Positions 51,731-64,000 of a DNA stretch of 64,000 bases are shown piece by piece. Each line of letters starts with the position of its first letter. The first letter of the stretch is position 1. The notes under the pieces were generated by a model. That model did no database searches. It saw only the letters and a program-made list of their open reading frames with translations, and was not told where the DNA came from. Source of the stretch: Archilochus colubris (lineage: Eukaryota > Chordata > Aves > Apodiformes > Trochilidae). The position numbers and the translations under genes were made by a program. Location of the stretch: contig CM041085.1 of the NCBI GenBank assembly GCA_023079485.1, positions 33,155,121 through 33,219,120 on the forward strand. The letters are read 5' to 3'.

Positions 51731-54700
51731 GTATTTAGAACACATGGGCACATATTTCCATTTTGAATTAATCTGAGATAGATACTTGAACAGAAGCTTC
51801 TATTTTTTAAAATTAAAACATTAAATGCTGCATAATATAATAAGTACAACAAATAACTTTACAGGGTGTGGCAATAAAATGGATATACTAACTCTGGGGC
51901 AAATGATCCTCTTGTAAAGGTAAATGTGGGAAAACAAACTTGTGCTCTAGGCAGCTTCAAAAGGTAACTGCAGGAAGAAAGAGCAAAGGTGCTGTTTTAG
52001 TTAGTAATTTAAAAGCCATCTGGCAAAAAAAAAAGAATACCTGGCTTATGGGGCTGAGTTTCCCTTACACTTGGGCTGGAAATGTTCCCATTAGATGCTA
52101 AATCCAGGACTGGCTTTTTCTTGTTTCAGTAGAGTGATCAAAGAGGAGCCTGAAACACTAAAAGTACATTTTTCCTCCCCCTTCATTACTCAGACTGCAT
52201 CTCCAGTTTGCGTATTAAATAAAAAGTGCTTTTAGATGCTGTTATAAAAGTTATTTTGTGGGTGGATGTTCTGTGAACTTAATCATTTGTACACTGTATC
52301 TAGACTCAGACTAGTCAAATCTTGTTCATATTTTTCAAGCAGGACCCTCTGATTTTGACAGGAATTAACTTGTGAAAAGTGACTAAATAAGATGGATTTT
52401 ATTCATATCAAGTATACCAAGCAATGCACGGAAAATTAAAGGTCTTTATTACAAATCTTTTTCTGTCTTCTCAACTGTTTCGCACTTGTGACACCAATTA
52501 CTTAGTTAAAATTGGAATTCTGAAATATAATTCAGAATTTTATTGTCAGTTCATAAAGTCTACTCTCTTTTCAGGTCTGAATCATTCTTCCCACTTAGTA
52601 ATAATTTTGTAAGAGGGACTTGAGTGACAACTGAAATACACTTTAATTTACATTTAAATTAAATTAAGTGTAATTATGTTTCATAACTATTACTTGCAAC
52701 TCAAAGTGCCTCTTTCAGAAACTCAATATAAAGAATTTCTCAGCAGTTTCTTTGTAATTAAGAGAGACTTGGCTAAAAAATATATTAATCCTACCAGCTA
52801 GAGATACCTTGCAGACATTGCGTATGGAATGGTATCATTTGCTGCACACTAATTGAACTCACACCGTTTTGCAAGCACCTTTCTGCTTTTGAGATTTCTT
52901 ACCCATTAATTGCTCTCAATATTGAGATGGTGGGGTACAGAAGGAAACTACAGACACTGTCCTTGGTTTGTTGTTTTTTTTTAACTCATTGGCAGTGCAG
53001 CTGGACATTCCAGCCTCTACCCAATATAAATACTTGGAGATGATCATTTGTTCCATGCCTGGGATTACAGGAATGAAGAAGGAAGGGGAAAAGAAAAAAC
53101 CCAAACACTTTCTGCGCTTGACTTCACACTTGTGTTGCCACTTTGGGCCACAGTGAGAGATAATCCCTGGAGCTGGCAGGTGCTGTAGGCCATGACATGT
53201 TTCTGGAGAAGGAAGACTTCCTTCATCTTCCAGGTGTTCACAGTCCTTCCTAAGGGATGTACTAGTGCCATGTCAAGGGGGAATCAGGAATCGCTTTGGG
53301 CACTTCAGTCTGTTCTGGGAAGAGTTTGGAAAGGCTTTCACCTTTCTAGATAACCAGGTGTAAATGACAAGACAGTTGGATATATTCTGCCCCCTCCCTT
53401 TACAAAATCCAAGCTTGCTTGTGGCATTTGAACTTTAACAAGATTTGTAAAGAGATGCTTTCACCACTTAATATCTTCTGGACTGCAGGGAAGGGAGACA
53501 AAAGTATAACTGTAGAAGAAAACTACTGGGTTCTAACATTGCAGTGTCATTTAAGATCAAAATTTCTTTGTATATGGGAAGCTTATGTGGTGGAAACTAC
53601 TAAGATGGAAGTGTGACTCCCTCAGCTGCATTTTGTTCTTTCCTCTAGAGTGCCTCCAAAGTAGTACAAAATGTCTTGACCACTTTTCCAAAGTGCCTCG
53701 AGTAAAATATTTAATTCACCAGTCTTCCTCTTTATAGAGTATTTTGATCTATACTAGCTGCTGGATGTCTCCCATGCTTTTCCTTCAACACCACAGGCTC
53801 TGAAAAATTGCAGTCCCTTTGGTTTTTAAGGGAGAGAAGTTTTTCCTAGTTATGCTGGTACATAATTGCTCAAACCTTAAACTTTTACTTTAGTACGGTC
53901 ATTCATTTGAAGACTAGAACCTTCCACTAGAAGCAGATTAGAGTTTTATGAAGAGAAAAATGATGCAGTCAGAAAACCTTAGACATGATGTGTTTAAAGA
54001 AGCAAGGCACATTAACACAGGTGGACATTTTATATCCAGCAAATGACAACTGTTTTCCTGCTTATAGGGCTGACACAGCCTGGAAGGAAGTCTTCTTTGG
54101 ATTATACGTTAAGGGCAGTGGGCAATTTGGTTTTTGCACATATCAACAGTAAAAAGATGGCATAGAGTTACCTCACACCTGAGCAAACAGCTTGGCTTAG
54201 TTAGGAAGAGAGAGAAACCGAGGTCTCTTGACCTACTTGCACAGATCAATATTACCAGAGGATTGCTGAAGTCCTAATCCTTCAACTAAGCCCTTGCTTT
54301 TATGCACCCAACTTAAAGGCATTTAATGAGCTGAACATGTATACAATGAAAAAGGAAAGGCTATTCCACAGGGCAATCTGTCACATCCAAAGGAAGGTAT
54401 CCTCAGTGCATAGGAGGAATCAAGCATAGGATGCTCTTTCTTCTGTGTATCAGCTACAGATATCCAAAACAACTTGCTTAGACTATTTTCAAAGAACAAA
54501 GTTCAGGCAAAATAAACCCTATTTCACCATACTCAGTGCGTCTCATAAATGAGCAAGTAAATTTAACTTCACTGAAAGTCATATTCAAGAGGCTGAAAAT
54601 ACCGTCATAGTTTCTCATTGGCCTATAACAGCTGCAAGCCATTATGGCATATAACACAAGATTAAACAATCTCACAGAAATATAAACTATTATTTGCAAC

Positions 54701-56203
54701 AGCATTTGTGCTGGTGTTGGAATCAGAGCACAGGAGAAATGATAAATTATGATCCTACCACCACTGAGAGAGAACAGAAAATCCTTGTAAATTAGCATCT
54801 GATCAAGGAGAAGAAAACAAGAATAAGACTGTGATTGCAAAGTTTTCTATGAATGCCTACAAACTGCATTATATAATGTAGTGTACGTACATGGAGCTGC
54901 TGGTCATATTATGTCAAGACTAATTTACAGGGAACAATCACATCGCCTCTCCTCAGATGACAGCAGTAGCTGGAGGGACTCAGGCATATTTGCTTTGGTT
55001 TGGCACTGCTCTCAGAGGGGTGCCAGCAGTGGGTGTCCTCTGCATGACACCCTGCGTGCCACTCTGATCACGGTACAGCACAGCATTAAAAGCTGGATCA
55101 AATACTCAGTGTAAGAAATTCTAGTTTTAGTGTAAAAGAAGAAAGTTGCTGGACAAAATTGAACAAAAATGCCTCAGCCTTATCACGAGTAAATCGTGTT
55201 TTTGCCTCCCTGAGATTAAGCATTTCAACAGACTCCATACAAGTAAAAAAGTTGATTTGGGCAATCGATCTTTTTTGTGCTTGTTCTGTGATGTGCATTC
55301 TAATTACTTTTGGTGTGCAGACAGGGCACAAAGCTGGCTGCTAATGGACCACTAGGATCAAGGCATGAGATGTAAAACCTGTCATCACTAGGAAGATGAC
55401 AGCATGTCTTCCTTTCCTCATCTCATCACTAAGCATTTGTCTCATTTTCCATAGGAAGACAAGGATACATGTCCAGTACACAAAAATGTGCTCACAAGCC
55501 AGCTGGACTCATAGCAGTAGGAAAACAGATATACATTGAGGGGTTTTAATTTAATAACTACATCTGAAACTTGGATGCGTGTCTTCTGGTCCTTCAATCA
55601 GTGTCAAAGATGTAACTGTGCAGGACTGTTCTATTTCAAATAGAAAGCAGTATTTCAGGATGCTCACATGCAGAGAGCTGCTACCAGCAGATAATGCTGC
55701 CTGTGTTTCTTAGTAACTGATAAAACTGTTAACTTATAAGCAGCAAGCCTCACTGTAGCCTCAGCTTTATGCTAAGATCCCCCTAAAGATATACTCCAAG
55801 ACATGCCACATACAATCAGAGGAAACAAAGCTCAGATTAGACCACTACTCTCCTTAAATGCCTGATTTAGAAAGACAAAATCAAGTAACTTCAGAGCAAA
55901 TTGTGTAGTTAGGGATTAAAATAATTTCTTGTGTATTTTTAAATTCTCTCACTTATCTTTTCCTTTTTACTGAAGGCCTGCTTGGTGCTTAGCAACTATG
56001 AGCCATCTGAACTGTTCACTGCAGTCATTGCCATCCAATGAGAGAGACTTCTAGAAAAACATCAAAAGGTTATGGAACAAGCTCATCAGGAACTCATTTA
56101 TTACATGAAATCATAAAAATGGTCCAGAATTAGCCAATTCATCCCGTGTGGTGCTACTGGTTCAGAACAGAGCACAATTTCCCTTTTATTTATGTGTATT
56201 TTG

Positions 56204-56235
56204 TATATATATAAAAAATGTGTCTATATATATAT
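56204..56235 (+). repeat. paired TA microsatellites
   Basis: Two short (TA)n tracts are separated by AAAAAATGTGTC. Their self-complementarity allows a weak hairpin. Confidence 0.8.
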
Positions 56236-56689
56236 GGGGCTTTTTCAGTGGTCAGTGAGTACACAAAGGAACCAAGTGAAAAGATAACCATCGATCTTAC
56301 CTAGAACTGCCAAGTTTCAAGGTAAAAAAGCAAAGAAAACCGACCTGATAACTCAGAGCTGAAAAAACAATACTCTTTTTCCTCACAGCAAGAGAATTAC
56401 TTGCAAAAGTCAATAAGAATTCCATGTACAACTAAAAAAACTTGCTAAGGACAAGGTATATCTAAACGAATATCCTTGCACTCAAAGCTATCTCAAGCAA
56501 CCATATTGAAAGCATGGAGATGATAAATACCATTTCCTGAGAAATTCTTGAGAAAAAGAAGCCAAAGGAGTTGAGTGTTCATACACAGCACATTGACAGA
56601 GGCAGCCCTCAGAAAGCTGCAGGGGTGCCTTCAAGGGAACTGAATAGAAAAGATCACGGACTCCTACAATTTAAAACTTTAAGAGTTTA

Positions 56690-58405
56690 GCACACAAAAA
56701 TACTCTGAGGCACAATTGATAAAAGATATTAGTAACAAATCTATTTTTATGTACATGAGAAGCAGAAAATGTTAAAGATCACAAAGAGTCAATTGATCAT
56801 AATATGAGAGCAGAAATCTGTGAAGAGAAGTCACCTCATTTCTTGCACTGCTGTTCATTCTGGGTAAAGCTGGGAAGATTCTCATATCAAAACAAAAAAA
56901 AGTGGCTATCTTTTAGGGGATTTTTAATTTTTAATTTTTATTTTTAAATGAGCAACCCAGAGGAGCTGTCTGAAATCAAAGTGATTGTAGAGAAAGTTAT
57001 GGGAAAAGCTGACAAAATGAACTTAAGAAATTGCTAAAACAAGAGGGTATTCACTGAGCTGCTCTAAAAGAACTCAAGGGTGAAACAACTGAATTACCAA
57101 GGACAGTGTGTGGTCTCTCATTGTATTGGACAAACGTGACAAATTTGATGTTCATTTTGAACTAGCAGTTTCAAGGGACTATCAGGCCTCTTAACCTCAC
57201 GTTTTTAATAAGAACTGGCAACTTTGATTAAAAAACCCACAGAATTAAAAGGCATCTGAATGATCAACTTCAGCAGTCAACATGGTTTTGAAGAGAAGTC
57301 ATGCTTTGCAAATGTGTATTTTGAAGGTGGCAAGAAATGCTAAGGAGAAGAGTGATAAAGCAGATAATATCTATTTAGGTTTCCAAAAGGATACTTATTA
57401 AAACGGTAGGAACAAGCAACTATAGCATAAAAGAGGAAGGTATCAGCATAAACAGATAAGCAGTTGAAAGAAGTGGAAACAGAGGCTGGAAGCAAATGGT
57501 CATTTTTTGCTGACTGCTGGTTCTACCTGAACAGATGCTGGTTCTTATCCTGGTAAAGGACTGAACAAAGAGGTTGAACAGTGTAGTGAAAATGTTTTCT
57601 TATTTTCTATATATTAAATCATTAAGGATGAGGGTCAACAGAAAATACAGCAGGATTAGAGAGCTGAATGGACAACAAAGGAGCGAGGGAAATTCAGTGT
57701 AGGTTGTAATAAAGGATTCACAGAAGAAAAAGCACAATCCAAGCTTCACATATAGATGATGGCCCTTTCCCCTATGCTTACTATTACCACCCAGAAGTGG
57801 TGTGTTGAGACTATAACAAAAGTAGGAACATAATATATAACTATATAAATGTAACTGGAAGCTCTATGAAAACACCAGCTCAGTACTTTGCAGTGCTTAA
57901 AAACTTAGATTTTAGGCACTATGACGTGAAAAACAGAGAACAAAATTAGACCATCATAATGCCGTGGTACATTTGGATCATTAATATTATGTTCATTCTC
58001 TCCCATCTCCAGGCTTTCTCTGAGTCGGAAACAGATTCCAAGATGGGAAGAAACGAAGAGTAAGGATACAGGATCGTACTGAAGAGCCACAGAAAGAGAT
58101 GACCAAAGAGGAATATAGTAGAGGTCTACAAAATCAGGAAGCTCATGAATAGGTTAAAAAGGAAGTGCTTGTTTCCACGCTTTGACAGTAAAATAGGTGA
58201 AGCACTAAAGAAAGCCATTTGAAGTCAGGCTCAGAGCAAACAAAAGGATAAAGTTCATTATACAGCATTCCCTAAGACCATAATAGCTGTAGCTGTTACA
58301 CATTTGCACTGTTTTTACTTTTCCACGTGTCTCCATTTGTGGCCACTGTAGTAGCTAAGACAGTAACCTGGATGGATCCTTAGCCTGACCTGTAGTCTCT
58401 TTTTT
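56690..58405 (+). mobile_element. ancient CR1 LINE copy, amniote-wide type, ~1.7 kb
   Basis: The sequence follows, in order, the old CR1 consensus known from turtles, crocodilians and birds. The segments are as follows. 'tatttttatgtacatgagaagcag' is near 56740. 'gaggagctgtctgaaatcaaagtg' is near 56961. 'gggtattcactgagctgctctaaaagaactcaag' is near 57045. 'tcaacatggttttgaagagaagtcatgc' is near 57277. Motif A is near 57363-57392 (DNIYLGFQKD, where the family has DIVYLDFQKAFD, so the catalytic Asp is Gly). 'aaattcagtgtag' is near 57690. 'agagatgaccaaagaggaatatagtagaggtctacaaaatca' is near 58095-58136. A 3' UTR block like 'tggccactgt...gatggatcc...gcctgacc' is near 58340-58392. Frames are thoroughly broken. 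Motif C cannot be found, and about 57730-57880 aligns poorly. The left edge is approximate. Confidence 0.82.
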
Positions 58406-61400
58406 ATTTTCATATTAAGTTGGACATGCATAGTATCTCTCTTCTAGATTAATTCAGATGCATCCAAACTACAGATCCAGAACAATTTATCTGGATTTGG
58501 GATAAATACGGACACTCTTTACCACAACTGACAGCTTTTCACGAGGGTCTGAATACCAGGTCTACAAAAGCATACATGCAACAGATGAAGAGATTTTAAA
58601 AGGAGAGGGATGTCTTGAAATCAAAGAGATAATTGTTTTACTGTGCTTTCCTCTTGGCAATTAACTATCGGATTTTCAGTAGCTAAATATCAGCAGAGCT
58701 TCTGTCATTTCACTGCAGCTCCCCAGGAACACCCATCAGAGTCTCAGGAAGGGAATACTGGTGCTGCCTGTTCTCATTAATTAAATAATGTTCGAAATTG
58801 TTCCTGGGATTGGGAATATGATGGTCTATACTGTTTCACTGTTACCATAGTCCTGTCAAATAACACCATACCAAATTCTCAGATATGCTTCTTAAGTCTC
58901 AGATGTTCCAGGGATCCTTGCCAGGTCAGTTTGTATATGGACATTTTTTGCATTCAAGGGAGAAGATGAGACTTCTCCACCAAGGAAATGAGCAGGGGGA
59001 ACGCAGGAGGATGACAGGAAGAAGGTAAAGAGTTTATTTATTCTTTCATTGCCATATATATTTTTCTCTTGCCTTCCTGCCTTAGGATCCTGGTAAGCCC
59101 TAACTCTTTGGTCTTTCCTCTCAATTAGTCAATGACAGGAACCCTTCATTCAAGTATTGTTCTGCTTGGAGCCCTGAATTCCCCCCTTATCCCTACTGCC
59201 ATATCATATGCAGCTTCCTAAATACAGGCAAAGCTATGGATATATGAAACAAGGCCAATCTTTTTTCATTGCTGTTCCCTGTACTAGAAAAATTGACAAA
59301 TATTCCACTAATAGTAGACATGAAATACTAGGAAAGCATGTCTGGAGGACTGACATGTATTTAATGAACTATGTTTTTAATTTCTTGCTGTCTCCTGCAT
59401 TTGAAGTAGTATGTATAGCAGAATTTTGCAGTGACCTATGGATATTATGCAGCCTACTCACCTTTTCAGCTGAGCATCTTTCTGGCTTGTTTTTTTCTGT
59501 CAACTACTGAAGTGGCCAAAGACTTACCAGATGCTTTGTGCTGTTTAACACACACTGGGCTACAGGCCAAAACCTTGTGTGACCAAAGAAAGGCTGGTTG
59601 TACAGCTGTCACCCACTCCAGGAGAAAGCTATGGGGCTGTGAATGGCAGGTCACTGGTTTGTAGCAAAAAGACATCAGTAGTCTCAGCAGTCTGAAAGTC
59701 CTGCATTTTCTCTTTCTCTAGATGAGCATCACATGAACTGTTGATATAGAGGAGCTGTTTCAGATACCCACCACCCTCCATAATCTTCTAGAAATCCCAT
59801 TTACAAAAGAATGATTCCTCCAAAGCCAGTGAGAAGCTGTGGATGAGGGAAGGTGTGGTTATGATTTGCACTTTCCAGTAGTTTTGGCAACAAATTTGAT
59901 CCTACAGAAATCCTGACTATGATGGAGACTGAAGCCTTTGTGCTATTTAACATTACCATTGCTTAGTTTGTAATAGAACTATAAGATACAAAGTTTCATA
60001 AATGGATAAAAGGGTAGAAAGATGAGTTCAGTCCAAGCTAATCAAGTAAACTTCAGCAATAATATCACACATAACCACCACATTAAATACCTGAAGCAAA
60101 GAAATATATTTTGTGTCCAGATATGAACAACAACAAATATAATCTCAAGAAAACTTAATTACTGCTCCTAAAATAAGCCAAATAGTCGAGATTCCATCCA
60201 CAGACCCTGCAACTTTCTTTCACCTCACTAGAAAATGCTAGAAATCTTTCCCTAATTTCAGCCTTACTTGATCCAGTGCCCATTTGATCTTCTTTGTCAC
60301 TGACTCAATACTAGCCAAGCTGATCCTTTTTTCCATTCCTCCCATTCTCTGCTCTAGGGAAACTCCACACAATTAATATAGTTCATCTTGTGTGCATATG
60401 AGGCCGTTAGTAGCGTTGTTTCCTATAGTTCTTTTTTGATGTAGTCTGGCATTTACTTGTAGATGATGAAAGGCCCTTTTACACACCACTTGAATACAAA
60501 TATTCTAGCCAAGTCATGTAGAAAATCCATACTTTTTGAGGTAGCTCAGAAATAGTATCAATTACTGGCTCACTTCTAAATTGTATGGCTATAGGCACTT
60601 GCAGAAGTTGCATTAGCCTGAGTAAAAGTAATTTACTCTGTTCCTGCATATGCAAATATATTAAAAAATAGTATAATCCCACATATAGGCAAGACCTTAC
60701 TCCAGTTGCTCCCTCGACTACCATGAGCAATTTGCTCTAAGCAAATCTATTCCTTTCTTTTTTCTCTGCATCACAGAAAAGAACTTAGATTTGTAGAAGG
60801 CTAGAAGGCCATATCTAAAGCAGAGTTCAGGGACTCGTGCCAAGATAGTTGCTCAAAGCCTCTTCCTAACCTTGTGGGCAGGGTATCCAAGGGAATGATC
60901 TTGCTGCCATAGGTACTGTATTACATATATACAAGTACACACCTTGAACTATGGCTTTTTTTCCTCCCCTGCTTAAGAGCTAAAGAATCTTTTACCCACC
61001 CCAGGGACAGCCCTGCTATCTCAGGGCAGTCTTCATACTCTACCCTTCATCTACTGTTCTGGAATAGAAAGAAGACCTCTTTGTAGACACAGCTCTTATT
61101 CTGTCCTTTTCAGGGAGAAAAAAAAGAAAACCAAAATATTGTGCTTTACTTTCTCAAAAATCAAATAAGTAATTTTTTTCTGCCAGCTTGATTACATTAA
61201 GTAAAAATGCTGAAATGGAATTGATTCAAACAGAACTGACCACATTACAGCAGACTTCAAAGTTTGTTAGCTCTGCTCTAGATGTAAGCACCTGCTTGTT
61301 TACCTTTGGTAGTTTTATTTTTTGCAAAATAAACAACAGATGTAGTGATTTAATTTTAAAGGAACTTTATAATTAAAGTTAGGTGTTTTTACATAGATTC

Positions 61401-64000
61401 CTGCTACAAACTGAATTTTAAGTCAACATTTTCTTTTTGGCAAAATAGCCCTGAATGAAGATGAATAAAATCTAGATAAGGGTAAAATTGATTTCTATTT
61501 GGAAAAATAGCATTACCTCTCAAAGAGCTTAAAGATTCCCAAATCCAAGTAGTCTGTCTATAAACAGATAAATAGATAGGCTTATCAAGTATCTATACTG
61601 TTCTGGGAAAGGGATGTAAAACTCTGTTAGTACAGGACTTGATGCCAGGAAAAGGCATTGTCCTCAGTGGTAGAACTGAGGTCTGAGAAAGGACGGCAAA
61701 AATTGCTTTCAGTAAAAGTGAAGACTGGGCCTTTTCTAAAAATACTCCCACAGAAAAACAACTCACCTCCACATCAGCTGGATGAGTCTTGAAGTGATGG
61801 AGCATCCCCTTTTTTTTTTTGAGAGCAAAGTGTGTTGTGGTTTTGTTTATTTTTTTTTTTAATAAAATATGCTGAGAGATTCTGGCATGAAGTCATTCTA
61901 CCATATTACCTTTACTGTAACGTTAATATGAAGAGACTACAAAACCACAGAACTATGCTGAACATTAAGACAGGTCAGGGAAACCATAATTTTAGAAAAA
62001 GCAGACCTTTCAGTAAATACAATAATTTAAAAATAATCAGGAGGAAAAAGCCACTGACTTGGCATCATCTGTGATGAATGAGGCTTAGCTAGATCCAACC
62101 CTTTTTCTTCTGCCTGTGGAAGTGTCTTGGAGTAGCATCACTTAAACATCTGAATAGCATCGTAAATATAAAGAGTTTCCTCATTGCACTATAATTTTTG
62201 CAGCAGTGCACCACTTTGCTTCCTGTACATATCAAAATTTCTGTCCTTGTTACCTCTTCCCAGCACTTGCCAAGCAGTTAAAAACCAGAAAACTATTCCT
62301 GGCCTGTCTGCTTCCCATGGCTCACAGTGGTGCAGCACCAAAGGGGTAATCACTGCGTTTCTCACAGGAGTCACAAGGTTTTTCATGGAGAGCCAGAAGG
62401 TTTCCAGCTCCTATTCGTGGGCATAGAGAAAAACTTTGAGAAATGTTCAGGAGGAAATTTAAGAATTAATCCCATTGCAGTATTTTCATAGCAAGGTGGT
62501 AAAACGGGGTATGATAATTATTCATAATTTGAAAGAAAACATCCCCCACCCCCTGTTCCAAAACTGCAACCATATCCAACTTGCTTAGCTGCATGAGAAA
62601 TCCTGGCTTTATCTTCCTAGAGCTTTCTGGGCACAGCAGCACACTTTTAGGTGCCTTTTTATTAAAGTAGCAAAGGTCTATTAGCATATCTGTCCCACTG
62701 AGACTTTTTTTTGCCAGAGAACAATTACCTCCCATATCTCTGAACTGTCATCCAGCCTTACAAAAACAGCCTCTTGCATGCCTCCCACAGATTTTTCTAA
62801 GGGAACAACTCAGTGTGGGGAGGTCAAGCCACCACTTCAGTAGAGGATCGATTCTCTAGAATAATTATTTTCAGACAAAGCATGGAGTTCATGTCAGCCA
62901 AGATCATTGCCAGTATTAAAACAGCTCCTCCTAGGATTTGCAGCCCCTCTGAGCAGGACGTGGTATAGAAGAAGAAACCAAGAGCACCACAGCATAAATG
63001 AGGGCCTGGAAGGTCCAAGAGGAAGGATACAGAAAATAAGCTGTGTTTTTCATTCTGTCATCTAGGGACTAACTCTAAGTTGCATGTATTAATGAAGTAT
63101 GTGATTTTAAAATGTCATACTATTGGGGTTATACTGACTAAAACAGAAAGTAAGAAAATATTAATGAGAGGTCACTTGCCTACACAAACAGGAATTCTGC
63201 CTGGTTTGGCCCAGATCTATTAATGAAATTAAGACAGGAAAGACTGGAATGGCATATGGCTGACAGATGCAAGCATATCATTTGATGGTGCAGTGGAAAG
63301 AATTACTCAGTACATCATATTCAATTCAGTATTTTCCAGGTTTTTTTAGGAGAAAAATACTTCACTTCTGGTTCAGCCATATAGAAGTTAACTTTTCCAC
63401 AAAGGCACTATGTGTGTGTTGCTTTTCAAATGTAACCTTTATGCATAAATTACAGCACTATACAACAAGATGGTTAGAAAGGACTTTATGAAGACACAGT
63501 GTGTATCCAGGTCCAGCTTCAGTCTTGGCATTTCTGATTGATGCTTGTCCAACTTGTTCTTAAAGACCTCCACAGCTTACCAAGTCTAAATAATATATCA
63601 TTATTTTACTTTTGGGTTGTTATTTTGTTTGTGGGGGATTTTTGGTGGTTTTTTTGTTTTGTTTTTGGTTGTTGTTTTGTTTTGTATTTTGTTTTGTTCT
63701 GTTATTTTCCTAGCACCCAATTTCTACCTCTGTTTTTACAATGAAAACTGGCTGAGCAAAATACTCAATGAACTCAGGGGTCTTTGCTCTGTTTTTGAAG
63801 AGCTGAGAACAGATTATTCCTTCGTGCTTTGTAAAAACCAACAAAAAAACCCCCTCCAAACACCCTTTCACATGAACAATCCAATTAGATATATCTTTCT
63901 GTTTTGAAACACTGATAACTACATTCAGAGAGAAACTTACCTGGAAACAATAAATTTTTCACCCAACCCAGTTTCCCTGGTTACTTCACAAGAATTCCAT
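58406..64000. other. AT-rich non-coding sequence
   Basis: No gene or further interspersed element is recognised. Low-complexity parts are T runs near 61809-61860 and the G/T-only tract at 63639-63685. The longest open frame is 100 codons on the plus strand at 59208-59510, without recognisable features. Confidence 0.45.
63639..63685 (+). repeat. G/T-only tract (47 bases)
   Basis: There is an uninterrupted stretch of G and T with GTTTT and GTT units. The two open frames crossing it (68 and 96 codons) are Phe/Val-rich products of this composition. Confidence 0.85.

Larger units (their letters stand above)
51297..56689. other. AT-rich non-coding sequence
   Basis: No gene or named repeat is recognised. 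It includes a 23-base T run at 51708-51730 and TA repeats at 56204-56235. The longest frame is 120 codons on the minus strand at 54478-54840, rich in Leu, Ile and Phe, as expected from AT-rich DNA. Confidence 0.45.

Noticed and set aside
54478..54840. 120-codon minus-strand frame with membrane-like hydrophobic stretches
   Set aside because: The Leu/Ile/Phe-rich composition is what AT-rich DNA gives. No family resemblance was seen.
1..64000. CRISPR arrays, operons, bacterial or plasmid features
   Set aside because: Composition, CR1 elements and lack of long open frames all show vertebrate nuclear DNA. No regularly spaced repeats were seen.

Overview
This window looks like nuclear DNA from a bird, most likely a neognath. 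The sequence is AT-rich, with no operons, no long open frames and no recognisable protein-coding exon. The interspersed repeats I recognise are almost all CR1 LINEs, with 3' ends built on ATTCTGTGA or ATTCTATGA repeats, the typical repeat content of bird genomes. No A-tailed SINEs or L1-type LINEs were recognised. The reading is a gene desert or the inside of very large introns.

Layout. 1-1.8 kb: unique AT-rich sequence. 1.8-3.3 kb: a decayed, internally deleted CR1 running from mid ORF2 to the 3' end. 3.3-7.6 kb: unique sequence with a G-quadruplex/CpG-bearing patch near 5.2 kb. 7.56-7.73 kb: two CR1 tails head to tail. 7.7-17.5 kb: AT-rich sequence with a poly-T run, a perfect hairpin and a splice-like signal pair. 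17.48-17.79 kb: a 304-bp solo LTR with TG...CA ends and a 6-bp target duplication. 17.8-21.1 kb: GC-richer sequence dense in unrecognised open frames. 21.14-21.65 kb: a second 5'-truncated CR1. 21.6-44.8 kb: mostly featureless apart from simple repeats. 44.8-45.4 kb: a very degraded CR1-like reverse transcriptase remnant. 45.4-50.8 kb: unique sequence with a 28-base A run and a weak fatty-acid-binding-protein-like peptide. 50.76-51.30 kb: the best-preserved CR1 (minus strand), with 146 clean codons up to the natural ORF2 stop. 51.3-56.7 kb: unique sequence. 56.7-58.4 kb: an ancient CR1 of the kind shared with turtles and crocodilians. 58.4-64 kb: unique sequence.

Nothing here works as a gene set. 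The interest lies in the layering of CR1 insertions of different ages, the cleanly bounded LTR, and a few non-coding structures. Element identities come from recognising sequence families without a database search. I found no convincing undescribed biological system.
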